NCBI RefSeq assembly: GCF_013391765.2
Contig: NZ_JACBGI020000021.1
Location: 1-44,023, forward strand
Source of the DNA: Thiomicrorhabdus heinhorstiae
Lineage (GTDB): Bacteria; Pseudomonadota; Gammaproteobacteria; Thiomicrospirales; Thiomicrospiraceae
Direction: 5' to 3'
Length of the DNA stretch: 44,023 bases
Under the pieces are notes generated by a model, which was given only the letters and a program-made list of their open reading frames with translations, was not told where the DNA came from and ran no database searches. This document shows positions 1 through 9,671 of this stretch, piece by piece (the stretch's first letter is position 1; each line of letters starts with the position of its first letter). A program made the translations under genes and the position numbers.

Positions 1-253
1 GTTATTGGGTAATTCCTTTATTTAGTGCATGTGCTTAATTGTGTCCACAATATATAGTTACTTGTCTGTTAATGCCTGAAAATGCGCTTTTTACAAAAAA
101 AATTTAATAGTTTTTGTTTGATACTTAAGTGACAAGTTTTTAAGTGTCTTTTAAGTTATTGATAACTAAGTATAAAAAATTTTAAGTTTTGTGGCGATTA
201 CTTGTTGGTAGCTCGCTAAGTCATTGTCTTGTAATGAAAAATTCCGTTAGTAA

Positions 254-320
254 GGGTGGTTGACAGTGGCGCTGATAATCAATATAGTGGCATCAAGTGG
301 GGAAAAGTGGCGAATTTTGG
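254..320 (+). promoter_or_regulatory. MraZ-box-like tandem GTGG repeats
   Basis: GTGG recurs in phase at 256, 266, 287, 297 and 307, with a TTGG variant at 317. The last four sit in consecutive decamers (281-320) and three of them end in AGTGG. MraZ is known to bind short direct repeats of this kind (TGGG/AAAGTG types with about 10-bp period) upstream of its own gene and so autoregulate the dcw operon. The repeats end five bases before the preferred mraZ ATG, so they would lie in the leader. Function is inferred; the repeats are seen directly. Confidence 0.6.
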
Positions 321-324
321 TGTT

Positions 325-783
325 ATGCTGTTTTTTAGAGGGATCAATTCGGTCAATATCGATGCTAAGGGACGCATGGCCGTTCCTAAGAAGTATCGTG
401 AGGCTATAGAAGAAGCCAGCGATAATCAGCTGGTGGCGACTATTGATCTGCATAGCCCCTGTTTACTGATCTATCCTCTGGACGAGTGGGAAGTGATTGA
501 ACGCAAACTGATGTCCTTACCGAATGTCGACCCTCAGGCACGTCTTTATCAGCGTCTGTTGCTGGGGCATGCTTCTGAGATGGAAATCGATTCCCAGGGC
601 CGTGTCTTATTGCCGAGCCTGCTGCGCGAACACGCCAAGATTGATAAGCCGGCGATTTTATTGGGTCAGGGAAATAAGTTTGAACTTTGGTCGCAGGAAG
701 CCTGGGATGCCAGTCGTCCTCAAATGTTGGATGTAGCCATGTCCAATGAAGTTTCTGAATCTTTGGCAAGCTTGAGTCTGTAA
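325..783 (+). CDS. mraZ: Transcriptional regulator MraZ
   Basis: First gene of the division and cell wall operon. MraZ is a ring-forming AbrB-like DNA-binding protein that represses the dcw promoter. The 152-residue product carries the two family repeats, each with a DxxGR-type motif: DAKGRMAVP near residue 14 and DSQGRVLLP near residue 93. A longer frame opens at a GTG at 256, but that extension runs through the tandem GTGG repeats and has no family homology. The ATG at 325 gives the usual start (M-L-F-FRG) and the usual length of about 150 residues, so I chose it. The ribosome binding site before 325 is weak. rsmH follows after 13 bp. Confidence 0.93.
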   Translation: MLFFRGINSVNIDAKGRMAVPKKYREAIEEASDNQLVATIDLHSPCLLIYPLDEWEVIERKLMSLPNVDPQARLYQRLLLGHASEMEIDSQGRVLLPSLLREHAKIDKPAILLGQGNKFELWSQEAWDASRPQMLDVAMSNEVSESLASLSL

Positions 784-796
784 AACGGAGAATTGT

Positions 797-1738
797 GTGT
801 CGGAAAACTTGAGTCACTTTTCCGTATTGTTGGAAGAGTCGATCGATGCCTTGAATATTAAAGAAGATGGTATCTATATTGACGGCACTTTCGGAAGAGG
901 CGGGCATTCAAAAGCGATTCTTTCCCGTTTAGGTGCAAAAGGTCGTTTGATTGCCATCGATCAGGATCCGCAAGCGATTGTTTATGCCAAAGAATATTTT
1001 GACGATCCGCGATTTGAAATAGTCTACGGGAGTTTTGAGCAGCTTGCCGATTATTGCCGAGAACGTGGATTGCTCGGAAAAATTGACGGTTTGCTGCTTG
1101 ATTTAGGTGTGTCGTCACCACAGTTGGATGACGCTGATAGAGGCTTCAGTTTCATGCGCGAAGGTCCTTTGGATATGCGCATGAATAATAAAAGCGGTTT
1201 GAGTGCCAAACAGTGGTTGGCGGAAGTGGACGAGAAGACTCTCAAACTGGCTTTGCAAAATTATGGTGAAGAGCGTTTTTCCGGACGCATCGCACGACAA
1301 ATAAAAGAGGCGATGGCGGAAAATAAACTAAATACCACTCTGGAACTGGCGGAGCTGGTTAAAAGAGCCTCGCCGAAAACCGAAAAAAACAAACATCCGG
1401 CTACCCGGACATTTCAAGCGATTCGCATAGCGGTCAACCGAGAGCTGGATGTTTTAAAGAATGTATTGCAGGCCTCGATTGAGGTGTTGGCACCGCAGGG
1501 ACGATTGGCAGTGATCAGTTTCCACTCTCTGGAAGACCGAATCGTCAAGGTGTTTATTCGAGATCAGTCTCGATTTCAAGATCTATTTCCTGATTCGCCG
1601 ATTCAAATCGAAGTAATTGAGCCGGTGTTGAAGAGAATTGGAAAGCCTGTCTTTCCATCTGCAGAAGAGTGCCGCTTGAATGCAAGATCCCGAAGCGCTG
1701 TGTTGCGGGTTGCCGAACGGATCGGTTCAGCGGAGTAA
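797..1738 (+). CDS. rsmH: 16S rRNA m4C1402 methyltransferase RsmH
   Basis: RsmH (MraW) N4-methylates C1402 of 16S rRNA in the decoding centre, using S-adenosylmethionine. The 313-residue protein is full length. Visible family motifs are the SAM-binding [10 protein letters not shown] near residue 29, [14 protein letters not shown] near 100, and the C-terminal [16 protein letters not shown] stretch near 238. The start is a GTG with an ACGGAG ribosome binding site at 785-790. It is second in the dcw operon, as in most bacteria. Unusually, the next gene is ftsZ rather than ftsL. Confidence 0.96.
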   Translation: MSENLSHFSVLLEESIDALNIKEDGIYIDGTFGRGGHSKAILSRLGAKGRLIAIDQDPQAIVYAKEYFDDPRFEIVYGSFEQLADYCRERGLLGKIDGLLLDLGVSSPQLDDADRGFSFMREGPLDMRMNNKSGLSAKQWLAEVDEKTLKLALQNYGEERFSGRIARQIKEAMAENKLNTTLELAELVKRASPKTEKNKHPATRTFQAIRIAVNRELDVLKNVLQASIEVLAPQGRLAVISFHSLEDRIVKVFIRDQSRFQDLFPDSPIQIEVIEPVLKRIGKPVFPSAEECRLNARSRSAVLRVAERIGSAE

Positions 1739-1785
1739 AGTCCATTAGCTTATTAGAATCATGTTGATCAAGGGGAATCGTCGTC

Positions 1786-3006
1786 ATGAAATTTATCGGA
1801 ACAGAAACAACGGATTTACGCAAGCCCGGCATGCCGGTCATTAAAGTTATCGGTCTGGGCGGCGGCGGCGGTAATGCCGTTGACTACATGGTGCGCTCGA
1901 ATGTTGAAGGTGTGCAGTTTATTTGTGCTAACACCGATGCGCAGGCTTTGGAACACTCTCCTGCAGATATTTGTCTACAATTGGGCGAAAACGGTTTAGG
2001 TGCCGGAGCTGATCCTGAAAAAGGTAAACAAGCGGCTAAGGCGGATATCGAAAAAGTCAAAGAGACTTTGCGTGGTGCCGACATGGTATTTATCACTGCT
2101 GGTATGGGCGGTGGAACTGGGACCGGTTCGGCTCCGGTTGTTGCGCAGGCTGCGCGCGAAATGGGTATTCTGACAGTAGGTGTTGTCAGCAAGCCGTTTG
2201 GCTTCGAACGCCGTAATAAGGTGGCCGATGCCGGTATTGAAGAGCTGGCCGAACATGTTGATTCTCTGATTACGGTTCCAAATGATAAATTGCTAAAAGT
2301 GCTTGGACGCGATTTTGTCCTGGCCAAAGCGTTTGACTACGCTAACGAGGTTTTGTACGGTGCAGTTCAAGGTATTTCTGAATTGGTTACCCGTCCAGGT
2401 ATGATCAACGTCGACTTTGAAGATTTGCGTACCGTTATGGGTGAGCGTGGAATGGCGATGATGGGTGTCGGTCACGCGAAAGGCGACGACCGCGCTATCA
2501 AGGCGGCCGAAAAAGCGATTGCCAACCCTCTGCTGGATAATATTGCTGTTTCCGGTGCGAAAGGTTTGTTGGTCAATATCACCAGCGGTTTGGACTTTAC
2601 TCTGGGTGAATTCAATGAGGTGGGTGATGTTATCGATCAGGTAGCTGCCCCGGATGCCCGCGTTATTATTGGTACTTCTCTTGATGAAAGTATGACTGAA
2701 GACATTCGTGTTACTGTTGTTGCAACCGGTCTTGTGCCAAGCGATGCGATTTCTACCAAGCCGCAGTTTGTTAAAACGGCTACTTCAGTAGAAGCGCCGG
2801 CTCCTAAACTGGAAGCTGAGCCTGTCATTGAAGCGGTTAAGAGTGAGCCGGCTTTTGGTTCAACCGATTCAATTAAGCCGGATATGTTGGCTGAACCGGA
2901 ACTGGTTCGTCCTAAAATGGCCGTTAACGGTAGTGTGGCCCCTTCTGCTGGAAGCGGTTCAAGCTATTTGGATATCCCGGCCTTCTTACGCCGTCAAGCG
3001 GATTAA
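1786..3006 (+). CDS. ftsZ: Cell division GTPase FtsZ (displaced in the dcw cluster)
   Basis: FtsZ is the tubulin-like GTPase that polymerises into the Z ring at midcell. The 406-residue protein is complete: glycine-rich GLGGGGGNAV near residues 23-32, tubulin signature GGGTGTG at 108-114, T7 loop NVDFEDL, a variable linker from about 325, and the conserved C-terminal peptide DIPAFLRRQAD that binds FtsA and ZipA. A good AAGGGGAA ribosome binding site precedes the ATG. In most gammaproteobacteria ftsZ follows ftsA; here it sits between rsmH and ftsL, 47 bp after rsmH. No second ftsZ follows ftsA in this window. Confidence 0.98.
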   Translation: MKFIGTETTDLRKPGMPVIKVIGLGGGGGNAVDYMVRSNVEGVQFICANTDAQALEHSPADICLQLGENGLGAGADPEKGKQAAKADIEKVKETLRGADMVFITAGMGGGTGTGSAPVVAQAAREMGILTVGVVSKPFGFERRNKVADAGIEELAEHVDSLITVPNDKLLKVLGRDFVLAKAFDYANEVLYGAVQGISELVTRPGMINVDFEDLRTVMGERGMAMMGVGHAKGDDRAIKAAEKAIANPLLDNIAVSGAKGLLVNITSGLDFTLGEFNEVGDVIDQVAAPDARVIIGTSLDESMTEDIRVTVVATGLVPSDAISTKPQFVKTATSVEAPAPKLEAEPVIEAVKSEPAFGSTDSIKPDMLAEPELVRPKMAVNGSVAPSAGSGSSYLDIPAFLRRQAD

Positions 3007-3071
3007 TAGGGTACAATTCGGAGCCGCAACCTCTGAATTGTCAACTCTATAGCGCTTGATAAAGGTTTAAG

Positions 3072-3419
3072 ATGATCAATCGATTCCCAATGCCTGCCCA
3101 TTTAATTGCGTTTAAATGGCGCGGGCTTTTTCTATTTATATTCCTGGTTGCGATTCTGGGCAGTCTGGTTGCCATAGTGAAAATTCAATATGAAATCCGT
3201 TATCTGGAATCGCAGTACTACGATGTGATGCAGCAGGCGCTGAAAGCGCGTGAAGAGTGGGGACGTCTAATGTTGGAAAAAACCCATCTGACTTCATCGA
3301 TCCGCGTTGAGCAGATCGCACGCAGTCGTTTGCATATGACATCTGAAAAAGACCATTACGAGACGGTGATTTTGCCGCCTCAGTCCGCACAAGCCTTCGA
3401 GGTAGAGAGTGGCCAGTGA
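3072..3419 (+). CDS. ftsL: Cell division protein FtsL
   Basis: A 115-residue bitopic membrane protein with a short cytoplasmic N-terminus, one membrane segment at about 18-40, and a periplasmic coiled coil (about 41-95) ending in the basic RSRLHM turn typical of FtsL. FtsL forms the FtsQLB complex that activates the septal FtsWI synthase. The ATG follows an AAAGGTTTAAG ribosome binding site. It overlaps ftsI by 11 bp, which suggests translational coupling. FtsL is poorly conserved, so the name rests on topology, size and position just before ftsI. Confidence 0.9.
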   Translation: MINRFPMPAHLIAFKWRGLFLFIFLVAILGSLVAIVKIQYEIRYLESQYYDVMQQALKAREEWGRLMLEKTHLTSSIRVEQIARSRLHMTSEKDHYETVILPPQSAQAFEVESGQ

Positions 3420-5361
3420 GTTTCGACGTGACAAGGTGGTGTTCTATCTGATTGTAATCGGTTTCTTGGCGGTTGCAGTGCGGGCCTTTTATGTGCAGGT
3501 TCTTAAAACCGATTTTCTGCGCAACGAAGGTGATAAGCGCCATGTTCGTAATATCGAAATTCCGGCGCCTCGTGGTGAAATTTATGATCGCAACGGTATG
3601 TTGCTGGCTCTGAGTACGCCGATGGCATCGGTCTGGGTCGACCCGAAAATACTGCTGGAGTATGACCGAAATTATCGCTCTTTTCTCAATGTTTTGGGAT
3701 TGAATGATGCTGAGCTGGTCGCGCTGGCAGAAAAGAATCGGGATAAAAAGCTTAGCTTTATTACACAGGTAAACGATTCCGAGCGTTTGAAGATTCTTAA
3801 GGAACTGCAGCTTCCCGGCGTCTATTTGAAATTAATCGAAATGACTCTGCAGCGTGACGGCCGCAAAATCGTTATTAATAAAGAGTCACCGTCTTTATGG
3901 GTGGATATGCGTTTGATCGAACGCTATCGACACAGTTTTGCTCTATTGGCTCAGGTGCTTGGCGAGCCGGTAAAGGTTGTACGCAAGAAGATTGAATCGC
4001 ATGATAAGCGGCGTTTTCTCTATTTAAAACGCTCGTTGCAACCGCAGATCGCCGAACGAATCGATCAGTTGAATTTGTACGGTGTTTATACTCAGGACGA
4101 ATATAAACGCTATTATCCAGCGGCGGAAACCAGCTCGCACCTGATCGGGTTTACCAATATCGACGATCGCGGACTGGAAGGTGTCGAATTGGCGTATGAG
4201 GACTGGTTGAGCGGACAGCCCGGAAAGAAACAGGTCATTAAAGACCGCGCCGGGCATGTGGTGGATTTTGTCCGCGATGTTAAGGCATCGGAAGCCGGCA
4301 AACCGATCGTTTTGAGTTTGGATGAGCGCATCCAGCATTTTGCCTATAAAGCGCTGAAAGAGACCATGATCAAGCATCAGGCAAGATCGGCAGTGTCGGT
4401 AGTTCTGGATGCGAAAACCGGAGAAATTCTTTCGATGGTCAGTCTGCCGGGATATAACCCGAACGATTCATCGCAGAGAAAAGGACGGGCGATTCGCAAT
4501 CGAGTGATTACCGACCTAATCGAGCCCGGTTCGACGATCAAACCTTTCGTGATCGCCAAGGCTCTAGACGAAGGGGTGATTACGACCGATACGGTCATTG
4601 ATACCGCTCCCGGATCGGTGCGGATTCAGGGCGAGCGAATCACCGATACTCATAATTACGGCGAATTGACGCCACACGATATTATCGAGAAGTCGAGTAA
4701 CGTCGGTGCTTCGAAGATTGCCCTGAAATTGACGGCCGAACAGCAACGTGAGTTTTGGAAGGAGCTTGGTTTCGGGCAGGAGAGCGGTCTTTATCTGCCG
4801 GGGGAAAATAACGGTTATTTAAAACCCGCGCAGCAGTGGCAGCCGATTGACCAGGCTTCGGCCTCCTTCGGTTACGGTTTTAATATCAATATTCTCTCTT
4901 TGGCACACGCCTATCTGTTGTTTGCCAACCGTGGTGAAATGTTGCCTTTGAGCTTGATTAAGTTGCAGCAACCGCCGCAGGGGGTTCAATTGGTCAAACC
5001 GCAATCGGCATTTGATGTGCTGTCGATGATGGAATCGGTGGTATCCAAGAAAGGGACTGCGCCTTTGGCTCAGGTCCCGGGTTATAGAGTGGCAGGGAAA
5101 ACCGGGACCGTGCATAAAACCAGTCGCGGAGGCGGTTATCAGCAAAACACCTATATGTCGTTGTTTGCCGGTGTTGTGCCGGTGTCCGATCCGAATATGG
5201 TCATGGTGGTGGCGATTAACGAACCGGCGCGCGGTATTTACTATGGTGGTGCCGTTGCAGCTCCGGTCTTTAAAGAGGTCATGGAGCAGGCGTTGCGATT
5301 GCGTAATGTACCTCCTGACCAGGTTGAAACCGAAACCCATCTTGTGGCGTCGCATAGATGA
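3409..5361 (+). CDS. ftsI: Septal peptidoglycan transpeptidase FtsI (PBP3)
   Basis: Class B penicillin-binding protein that crosslinks septal peptidoglycan in partnership with FtsW. The 650-residue protein has an N-terminal membrane anchor at about 9-27, a pedestal domain beginning with the RGEIYDRNG motif, and a transpeptidase domain with the active-site set S375-T-I-K378, S429-S-N431 and K564-T-G566. The start is a GTG that overlaps the end of ftsL. Its last bases form an ATGA overlap with murE, so ftsL-ftsI-murE are translationally coupled. Confidence 0.97.
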   Translation: MASEFRRDKVVFYLIVIGFLAVAVRAFYVQVLKTDFLRNEGDKRHVRNIEIPAPRGEIYDRNGMLLALSTPMASVWVDPKILLEYDRNYRSFLNVLGLNDAELVALAEKNRDKKLSFITQVNDSERLKILKELQLPGVYLKLIEMTLQRDGRKIVINKESPSLWVDMRLIERYRHSFALLAQVLGEPVKVVRKKIESHDKRRFLYLKRSLQPQIAERIDQLNLYGVYTQDEYKRYYPAAETSSHLIGFTNIDDRGLEGVELAYEDWLSGQPGKKQVIKDRAGHVVDFVRDVKASEAGKPIVLSLDERIQHFAYKALKETMIKHQARSAVSVVLDAKTGEILSMVSLPGYNPNDSSQRKGRAIRNRVITDLIEPGSTIKPFVIAKALDEGVITTDTVIDTAPGSVRIQGERITDTHNYGELTPHDIIEKSSNVGASKIALKLTAEQQREFWKELGFGQESGLYLPGENNGYLKPAQQWQPIDQASASFGYGFNINILSLAHAYLLFANRGEMLPLSLIKLQQPPQGVQLVKPQSAFDVLSMMESVVSKKGTAPLAQVPGYRVAGKTGTVHKTSRGGGYQQNTYMSLFAGVVPVSDPNMVMVVAINEPARGIYYGGAVAAPVFKEVMEQALRLRNVPPDQVETETHLVASHR

Positions 5362-6929
5362 AAACGCTGCAACGGATTGAAGCGTTTTTTCAAAACCACG
5401 GCTTTGCTGTGCAGAGTCTGGGAGACTTACACTCCGAACCGGTGTTTGACCTGCATCTGGATTCACGAGGTGTAAACGCGGGTGATGCTTTTATTGCTAT
5501 ACAGGGTGGTCAAAAGCACGGGCTGGCATTTTTATCTCAGGTGCTGGATAAAAAACCAGGCCTGGTTTTAAGCGACCGCCCTCTGAATGAAGAAGAGCGC
5601 AGCATCTGGGAACAGAGTGGATGCGAAAGTGTTTTTTTCTGGAGCAGTGATTTAAAGGCCATTCTTCCGTTGCTGGCGGATTGGTTTTATGACGCACCAA
5701 GCCGACATCTGAAGGTGGTTGGAATTACCGGAACCAACGGCAAAACGTCGACGGCATTTTATACCGCTCAGCTGCTGGAGCATCTCGGTAACAGAGTTGC
5801 TCTGATAGGCACTTTGGGTAACGGTTACTGGAAAAATTTGAGTCCGACACTCAATACCACACCGGATGTGATTTCGGTTCAGCGTTTGCTGGCGGATTTC
5901 CTTCGCCAAGGCTATGAATGGGTGGTGATGGAAGTTTCTTCACATGCTCTGAGTTTGGGGCGTGTTGATGGTGTTCATTTTCAAACGGTGGCACTGACGC
6001 AGATTACTCGCGATCATCTGGATTTTCACGGCAGTGTCGAAGCTTACCGGAATGCTAAAAAGAGTTTGTTTACCGAGTTTGCTTCAAATGTCCAGATAGT
6101 GAATCTGCAGGATGAAACCGGCAGAGAGCTGTGTGACAGTATGGCCTTATCTGATCTTTATTCTTATCGGTTAGAAGAAGGAGGTCATAGCGGGTCAAGT
6201 AAGGAACTACTGTGCAATCATTTGCGATTGCACCCGGAAGGTTTGCAGTTGAGCTTGAGTTTTTCCGAAAAGCATGCGGATTTAAGTGTCTCTCTGCTGG
6301 GACGGTTTAATGCCGAGAATCTGCTGTGCGCTTTGAGTATCTTATTGGCAAACGGCTTTTCCTGGCATGAGCTTCTGAATGGTGCGCACAAACTCAAAGC
6401 GGTTGACGGACGCATGCAGACGCTGTGCCGACAACCGATTGTCGTGTTGGATTTTGCACATACGGCAGATGCGTTGCGTTCGGTGTTGCAAGCTATTCGT
6501 GATCATCTATCGGCTTCAGAGTCGCAATTGTGGGTGCTGTTTGGTTGCGGAGGTAATCGAGATAGAGGTAAGAGACCATTGATGGCTCAGATTGCCGAGC
6601 AGTTGGCGAATAAAGTGGTTGTGACCAGTGACAATCCGCGCGACGAGGATCCGGAGGCAATCATCGGTGAAATCTGCCAGGGCTTTTCGCAATCTGAAAT
6701 GGTGACGGTTATACAGGATCGTAGACAAGCGATCGAGTGGACTCTGCAACAGGCTGCCGATCACGATCTGGTGCTGCTGGCGGGTAAAGGGCATGAAACC
6801 TATCAGGAAATAGCCGGAATAAAATATCCGTTTAGCGATGCACAAATAGCAGGTGAGTTTTGCCGCGTTGGCTTAACCGAAAACAGACAAAGTGCAGAAG
6901 ATACAATCGAATTGGTACTCAAAGGATAG
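5358..6929 (+). CDS. murE: UDP-MurNAc-tripeptide ligase MurE (meso-DAP adding)
   Basis: Cytoplasmic Mur ligase that adds the third amino acid to UDP-MurNAc-L-Ala-D-Glu using ATP. The 523-residue protein has the N-terminal UDP-binding domain, the ATP loop GTNGKTS with K129, and a C-terminal domain with the DNPR motif at 425-428. DNPR is the known signature for meso-diaminopimelate rather than lysine, so the wall is predicted to be DAP type. GKGHETYQ is also present. The ATG overlaps the ftsI stop as ATGA. Confidence 0.97.
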   Translation: MKTLQRIEAFFQNHGFAVQSLGDLHSEPVFDLHLDSRGVNAGDAFIAIQGGQKHGLAFLSQVLDKKPGLVLSDRPLNEEERSIWEQSGCESVFFWSSDLKAILPLLADWFYDAPSRHLKVVGITGTNGKTSTAFYTAQLLEHLGNRVALIGTLGNGYWKNLSPTLNTTPDVISVQRLLADFLRQGYEWVVMEVSSHALSLGRVDGVHFQTVALTQITRDHLDFHGSVEAYRNAKKSLFTEFASNVQIVNLQDETGRELCDSMALSDLYSYRLEEGGHSGSSKELLCNHLRLHPEGLQLSLSFSEKHADLSVSLLGRFNAENLLCALSILLANGFSWHELLNGAHKLKAVDGRMQTLCRQPIVVLDFAHTADALRSVLQAIRDHLSASESQLWVLFGCGGNRDRGKRPLMAQIAEQLANKVVVTSDNPRDEDPEAIIGEICQGFSQSEMVTVIQDRRQAIEWTLQQAADHDLVLLAGKGHETYQEIAGIKYPFSDAQIAGEFCRVGLTENRQSAEDTIELVLKG

Positions 6930-6931
6930 AA

Positions 6932-8425
6932 ATGCAGAAGACGGAGTCGCCTGAACAAACGCTGGCCCAAGCGGAAGCACAGTTAAGAAGCCTGCAAAGC
7001 GATATTGGGAGCTCTGAGTTCTCATGGACTTTGGCGGATTTGTTATTAGCACTGCAAGGTGACGCCGAATTGAGTCTGGAGGCCGCAGCATGCGAGCCGG
7101 AAGCGATTCATTTTAATTCAGTGAGTACCGATAGCCGAACGCTCGCGCCAGGAGCTTTGTATATCGCCTTGGCGGGTGAGCGTTTTGACGGGCATGATTT
7201 TATCGAACAGGCGGTTGTACAAGGCGCAGCAGTGATTTTGGCCGAACGCAGTGTTGATGCTGCTGTGCCGGTAGTGGTGGTCGATAACAGCCGTCTGGCT
7301 TTGGGGCGTTTTGCCGCTTGGCATCGGATGCAGATGCCGGTGCAAACTCTGGTAGCGATAACCGGCAGTAACGGTAAAACTACAACCAAAACTTTATTGA
7401 ATCAGCTGTTTTCCTCAGTTGGAGAGACTCTGGCAACGCAAGGTAACCTGAATAACGATTTAGGGGTTCCTCGAACTTTGCTGAATCTGCGGCCGAGGCA
7501 TCAATATGCGGTGATCGAGATGGGGGCGAACCATCCCGGTGAAATCGCCTATTTAACCGAGTTGGCCAAGCCGGACATCGCTTTGCTTAATAACGCCTCC
7601 GGTGCGCATCTGGAAGGCTTCGGCAGTTTGCAAGGGGTGATCGAGACTAAAGGAGAGATTTTTGATGGTCTCAACCGTTTTCATCAAAACGGCGTGGCGA
7701 TCATTAACTGCGAATCGGCCGGATTCGATTTTTGGCTACAAAAATTACAGCAAAATAACGCCTGCAAAATACTGAAATTCGGTCTGGCTCCGTCAGCAGA
7801 TGTGCGTTTGAACTCCGTTGAGAGTGACGCGGACGGAGTCGGCTTTACAGTCGAATACGCCGCAGAGAAGCATGCCGTTAAAATGCCTGTGCTTGGGACG
7901 CATAACGCTTATAATGCAGCAGCCTGCATTGCAGTCTGTCATGCAGCCGGTCTGCAATGGCAACAAATGCAACCGGTTCTTCAGTCGTTTACCGGAGTTG
8001 GCGGTCGTTTGCAACCGTGCCGTTTGCAATTCGGTTATCTGATTGACGATAGCTACAATGCCAATCCGGAATCGGTCAAGGCCGGAATTCGCGCTCTTAA
8101 GGATTTGGGCGGAATTTCGATGCTGTGTCTGGGAGCCATGGGTGAATTGGGCGTGGACAGTGAGCAGGGACATCGTTCTGTGGCCGAGTTTGCGCAGCAG
8201 GCAGGGATTCAGCACCTTTGGCTTTTGGGAGAAGAGACTGAACCTATGTTGAGTGTGTTTCATGCGGATGGACGACGCTTTGACGATCACCAGCAGATGA
8301 TTGCCGAATTGAAAGCTTTTTTGCGGCAATCGAATGAGGTCAATATTTTAGTGAAAGGCTCGCGAACGGCGCGAATGGAATTGGTCACTCAGGCTTTGAC
8401 TGATGAATTCGCTGTCGAGAAGTAG
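6932..8425 (+). CDS. murF: UDP-MurNAc-pentapeptide synthase MurF
   Basis: Adds D-Ala-D-Ala to UDP-MurNAc-tripeptide, the last cytoplasmic step before lipid I. The ATP loop GSNGKTTT lies at about 145-152 with K149, and the C-terminal GSRTARME motif is present. The frame is open back to 6860, but that ATG lies 70 bp inside murE without a ribosome binding site. The ATG at 6932 has AAAGGA at 6921-6926 and starts 2 bp after the murE stop, giving 497 residues. The first 40 or so residues before the family homology are a Gln/Glu-rich extension. Confidence 0.95.
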   Translation: MQKTESPEQTLAQAEAQLRSLQSDIGSSEFSWTLADLLLALQGDAELSLEAAACEPEAIHFNSVSTDSRTLAPGALYIALAGERFDGHDFIEQAVVQGAAVILAERSVDAAVPVVVVDNSRLALGRFAAWHRMQMPVQTLVAITGSNGKTTTKTLLNQLFSSVGETLATQGNLNNDLGVPRTLLNLRPRHQYAVIEMGANHPGEIAYLTELAKPDIALLNNASGAHLEGFGSLQGVIETKGEIFDGLNRFHQNGVAIINCESAGFDFWLQKLQQNNACKILKFGLAPSADVRLNSVESDADGVGFTVEYAAEKHAVKMPVLGTHNAYNAAACIAVCHAAGLQWQQMQPVLQSFTGVGGRLQPCRLQFGYLIDDSYNANPESVKAGIRALKDLGGISMLCLGAMGELGVDSEQGHRSVAEFAQQAGIQHLWLLGEETEPMLSVFHADGRRFDDHQQMIAELKAFLRQSNEVNILVKGSRTARMELVTQALTDEFAVEK

Positions 8426-8508
8426 AACAAAGAATAAACCGAGTCTTTGAATTTTATCAGTAAGCGTTCGTCTGACTGGCGGATGCGGATTAGAGCGAAG
8501 AGTAAATT

Positions 8509-9591
8509 ATGCTGGTCTATTTAACCGAATATTTGCAGCAGTATATTTCTGGTTTTGGGGTGTTTAGCTACATTACCATGCGAGCCATTATGAGTATTCT
8601 CACGGCTCTTATACTGTCGTTTTTGATTGCACCGACGATGATTCGCTGGTTGAAGCGTTTAAAAGTCGGTCAAGCGGTTCGAGAGGACGGCCCGCAAACA
8701 CATTTGGTTAAGACCGGTACCCCGACGATGGGTGGGACCATGATTCTGTTTTCGGTCACCGTCGGTGTCGTGCTGTGGGGAGACCTGAGCAATCATTATC
8801 TGTTGACGGTAACGCTTTCCATGCTGGCCTTCGGGATCGTCGGTTTTATCGACGACTACAAAAAAGTGGTCTACCGTGATCCGAATGGTATGCGTGCGCG
8901 CACCAAATATCTCTGGCAATCGATCATCGGTTTTGCCACCGCGGTAGCGCTGTATATGATGGCAACGGTGCCGGCGGAAACTCAGCTGCTGATTCCTTAC
9001 ATGAAAGATACCGTGATTCACCTCGGAGCCTGGAGTATTTTGCTGGGCTATTTCGTGATTGTCGGGACCTCGAATGCGGTCAACCTGACAGACGGTCTGG
9101 ACGGTCTGGCAATTATGCCGACCGTAATGATTTCGGCCGCACTCGGAGTGTTCGCTTACCTGTCAGGGCACGTATATTTTTCCGATTATCTGAATATTCC
9201 GTATATTCCCGGTGTAGGAGAGTTGACGATCTTTGCCGCCGCTCTGGCCGGCGCCGGTTTGGGGTTCTTATGGTACAACGCCCATCCTGCACAAGTCTTT
9301 ATGGGCGATGTCGGTTCATTGGCGATCGGTGCGGCTTTGGGCACCATGGCGCTGGCAGTCAAGCAGGAATTGGTGTTAGTGGTCATGGGCGGAATCTTTG
9401 TCGCGGAAACCGTCTCGGTTATTCTGCAGGTTGGTTCTTACAAGCTGCGCGGCAAGCGTATTTTTCTGATGGCGCCGCTGCATCATCACTTTGAACAAAA
9501 AGGCTGGCACGAATCCAAAGTGATCGTGCGTTTCTGGATTATTACCATTATTTTGGTCATGATCGGACTGGCTAGTTTGAAAATCCGTTAG
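8509..9591 (+). CDS. mraY: Phospho-MurNAc-pentapeptide transferase MraY
   Basis: Integral membrane enzyme that transfers phospho-MurNAc-pentapeptide to undecaprenyl phosphate to make lipid I. The 360-residue, roughly ten-helix protein matches the family length. Family motifs are visible: PTMGG near 76, the catalytic aspartate pair in FIDDYKK near 121, [13 protein letters not shown] near 193, FMGDVGSLA near 264, and the histidine loop HHHFEQKGW near 326. An 83-bp spacer separates it from murF. Confidence 0.97.
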   Translation: MLVYLTEYLQQYISGFGVFSYITMRAIMSILTALILSFLIAPTMIRWLKRLKVGQAVREDGPQTHLVKTGTPTMGGTMILFSVTVGVVLWGDLSNHYLLTVTLSMLAFGIVGFIDDYKKVVYRDPNGMRARTKYLWQSIIGFATAVALYMMATVPAETQLLIPYMKDTVIHLGAWSILLGYFVIVGTSNAVNLTDGLDGLAIMPTVMISAALGVFAYLSGHVYFSDYLNIPYIPGVGELTIFAAALAGAGLGFLWYNAHPAQVFMGDVGSLAIGAALGTMALAVKQELVLVVMGGIFVAETVSVILQVGSYKLRGKRIFLMAPLHHHFEQKGWHESKVIVRFWIITIILVMIGLASLKIR

Positions 9592-9671
9592 AGGGTTTCA
9601 GTACCAAAGTTAACAGCGGTTTAAAAGTCGTTTAAACGGACTTGGCTTAATTATTACTGGAAGGGTCGCTT

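Noticed and set aside
38-51. ATTGTG-TC-CACAAT palindrome resembling a DnaA box
   Set aside because: Only about 7 of 9 bases fit a DnaA box, it is a single site, and there are no origin features nearby.
1-253. Possible gene or RNA in the AT-rich left end
   Set aside because: No start-to-stop frame with coding character, no tRNA or riboswitch fold that I can see. Treated as the dcw upstream region.
256-324. GTG-initiated extension of mraZ
   Set aside because: The extra 23 codons coincide with the tandem GTGG repeats and are absent from the family; ATG 325 gives the normal N-terminus.
4819-5466. Open frame of 215 codons opposite the ftsI/murE junction
   Set aside because: Spans two real genes in antisense and its Arg/His/Gln-rich translation is typical of shadow frames.
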